Assembly (NCBI GenBank): GCA_001566295.1
Contig: KQ964257.1
Location: 798,941 to 862,940, forward strand
DNA: 64,000 nucleotides
Reading direction: 5' to 3'
From: Microdochium bolleyi
Taxonomy: Eukaryota; Ascomycota; Sordariomycetes; Xylariales; Microdochiaceae
Below, piece after piece: positions 62,562-64,000 of this stretch. The notes below the pieces were generated by a model. The model ran no database searches. It was not told where the DNA came from and saw only the letters and a list, made by a program, of their open reading frames with translations. How positions within the stretch are numbered: position 1 is the stretch's first letter; each line of letters begins with the position of its first letter. The translations under genes and the position numbers were made by a program.

Positions 62562-63700
62562 ATGTCACACCCGACACTGATCCCCTTTGGGCCCAAGTCC
62601 AACTGCAACCTCGACCTCTGCCCGCTGGAATGGACTGTCTTCAAGTACCGGCCCTCCATGCCCGCCAGTATCTCCTTCATCACTGCCTACTCCGTCCTCC
62701 TGTGCCTGCACGTGTATCTCGGCTTCCGCTGGCGGAGCTGGTGGTTCACGTCCTGCATGGCGCTGGGCTGCGTCGAGGAGATCATCGGGTACGCCGGGCG
62801 CATCATCATGTACCACAACCCATTCAGCTTTGCCGGGTTCATGATACAGATTGGTTAGTGCTTCCTCTCCTGTTTCCAAACCCAAACCAAAACCATAGCC
62901 TGTAGGGACATAGACGGTGGTGACAAACAGCTGACTTGACCCTGTCGCCAGTCTGCATTGGCGGAGCACCAGTCTTCTACACGGCGGCCATCTACGTGAC
63001 CATCTCGATGCTGGTTGAATCCCTGGACGTTTCGCTGTCCCGCATCCCACCCAAGATGTACTACATCATCTTTATCAGTGCCGATATTGTGGCGTTGGTC
63101 CTGCAAGCTGCCGGAGGGTGAGTTGTCCCCCAGAGAGAAGCGCTGGTTGACCAAACCTGCCTGCTCAATGTGCCGACCACTAACACATACCTTACTCTGC
63201 GTGCTTCCAGCGCCCTCTCGACCACCAGCGCGGGAAAGAGCACCGAGGGCAACACTCTCGCCCTCGCAGGCTTGATCTTCCAGGTCGTCGTGACGTTTGC
63301 CTTCTCCATCGTCTTTGCGGATTACCTGGTCCGGTACTTCCGATCCCAGAGCCGCCTCCGCCAGCAGGGAGCCGGCACTGGAGCAGTCGCCGCAGCAACG
63401 GCTGATGATCTCCGGCGCCTCAGGATCTTCACGGCCTTCATGTCCGCGGCGATTCTGCTAATCCTGGCGCGCTGCCTGTACCGCGTGGAGGAGCTGCGCG
63501 AGGGGTACCGGGGCGTGATGATGACCAAGGAGTCGCTCTTCATCGGACTCGAGGGCGTGCTGATCGTGCTCGCCGCGTCGTGTCTGCTCGTGGGGAACCC
63601 TGGATTTGTGCTCGCCGCGCCTGAGAAGGGGTTGAAGAGCACGGTTCGCAGTGGGAGTGGGGGGACGAGCGAGGGCGGGTTGGAGAAGGTGCAGGTGTGA
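62562..63700 (+). CDS. RTA1-like seven-helix membrane protein
   Basis: Three exons, 62562-62853, 62952-63117 and 63211-63700, encode 315 residues with about seven hydrophobic segments, the usual size and topology of the fungal RTA1/RTM1/RSB1 family. Recognisable blocks are FKYRPSMPASISFITAYSV in helix 1, VEEIIGYAGRIIMYHNPFSF, VCIGGAPVFYTAAIYVTIS, and YYIIFISADIVALVLQAAGG, which is the strongest family signature, and GLEGVLIVLAASCLL near the end. The family includes a sphingoid long-chain-base exporter (Rsb1) and proteins giving resistance to 7-aminocholesterol or toxic molasses. The ligand of this member is unknown. The splice sites (GTTAGT, GTGAGT; CAG acceptors) keep frame exactly, and the introns are 98 and 93 nt. 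The C-terminal tail is short, glycine/serine-rich and cytosolic. Confidence 0.94.
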
Positions 63701-64000
63701 GAGCGCGGTGGAACATCCCTTCTGACATTATCTCAAGTCCTTACCCACACATATCTCACTAGGTAGCTCGCAAACTCGACAGACTGACTTGACAGAGAAT
63801 TGCCCAATTGATTCATTGTCACAAGCGAGTATGTACTTACCCCTCCACAATCGCCCGCCTCTTGGCCTGGGGAACCCTGGTCGAGGCTCGTTGCAACTTC
63901 CGAGGCTGCAGGGGTTCGTCGACTCGGGAGCATCCCATCCCACTCTGGCCAGGCCAGGCACCCGAACCCCCCGTTTCGCTTTCCAACCCCCCCCCCCCCC
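63701..64000. other. 3' flank of RTA1-like gene ending in a poly-C run
   Basis: No gene. The window ends in at least 14 C (63987-64000), possibly the edge of another long poly-C tract or assembly break. Confidence 0.7.

Overview
The window is nuclear chromosomal DNA of a filamentous ascomycete, most likely Pezizomycotina and probably Sordariomycetes. The evidence is the gene content (COX4, MRP17, MRPL10, DCN1, MVP1, MED15, LOS1, an M18 aminopeptidase, RTA1-like and GPI-anchored wall proteins), short 50-400 nt introns with GT..AG ends and CTAAC/CTGAC-like branch sites, and the lack of any bacterial operon structure. The genus cannot be named from the sequence alone. All gene models were spliced by hand: each junction keeps frame and restores a continuous family-like protein where the family is known.

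Layout, left to right. 1-6 kb, all minus strand: a truncated NmrA-like oxidoreductase, mitoribosomal protein bS6m (MRP17) and an unrecognised 782-residue coiled-coil protein. 6-13.8 kb: a gene-poor stretch broken by an assembly gap of 10 N inside a poly-C run. 13.8-14.8 kb: COX4 (minus). 14.8-21.6 kb: gene-poor. 21.6-25.1 kb: a secreted pepsin-type aspartic protease (plus) converging on DCN1 (minus). 26.3-31 kb: MVP1 and mitoribosomal uL15m (MRPL10), both minus. 32-33.4 kb: a monocarboxylate-transporter-like MFS permease (plus). 34.7-41.3 kb: a Whi5/Nrm1-like G1 repressor and Mediator subunit 15, both minus. 41.3-47.3 kb: gene-poor. 47.3-53.1 kb: an M18 aspartyl aminopeptidase with an alternative mitochondrial leader (plus) converging on tRNA exportin LOS1 (minus). 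53.1-58 kb: gene-poor. 58-63.7 kb: a GPI-anchored repeat protein and an RTA1-like membrane protein, both plus, followed by a second poly-C run at the window edge.

The 15 genes are mostly independent housekeeping functions: mitochondrial translation and respiration, endosomal sorting, cullin neddylation, transcription and cell-cycle control, tRNA export. A few secreted or membrane proteins may face the environment. I see no biosynthetic cluster, transposase, CRISPR, tRNA or rRNA gene. About half of the window is intergenic. The most unusual non-genic signals are long poly-C/poly-G runs (one coinciding with an assembly break), a recurrent class of short perfect palindromes, a 61-nt three-way-junction inverted repeat, a 1.2-kb stop-poor GC-rich block and a possible short-chain dehydrogenase remnant. 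I did not find a convincing new multi-gene system.
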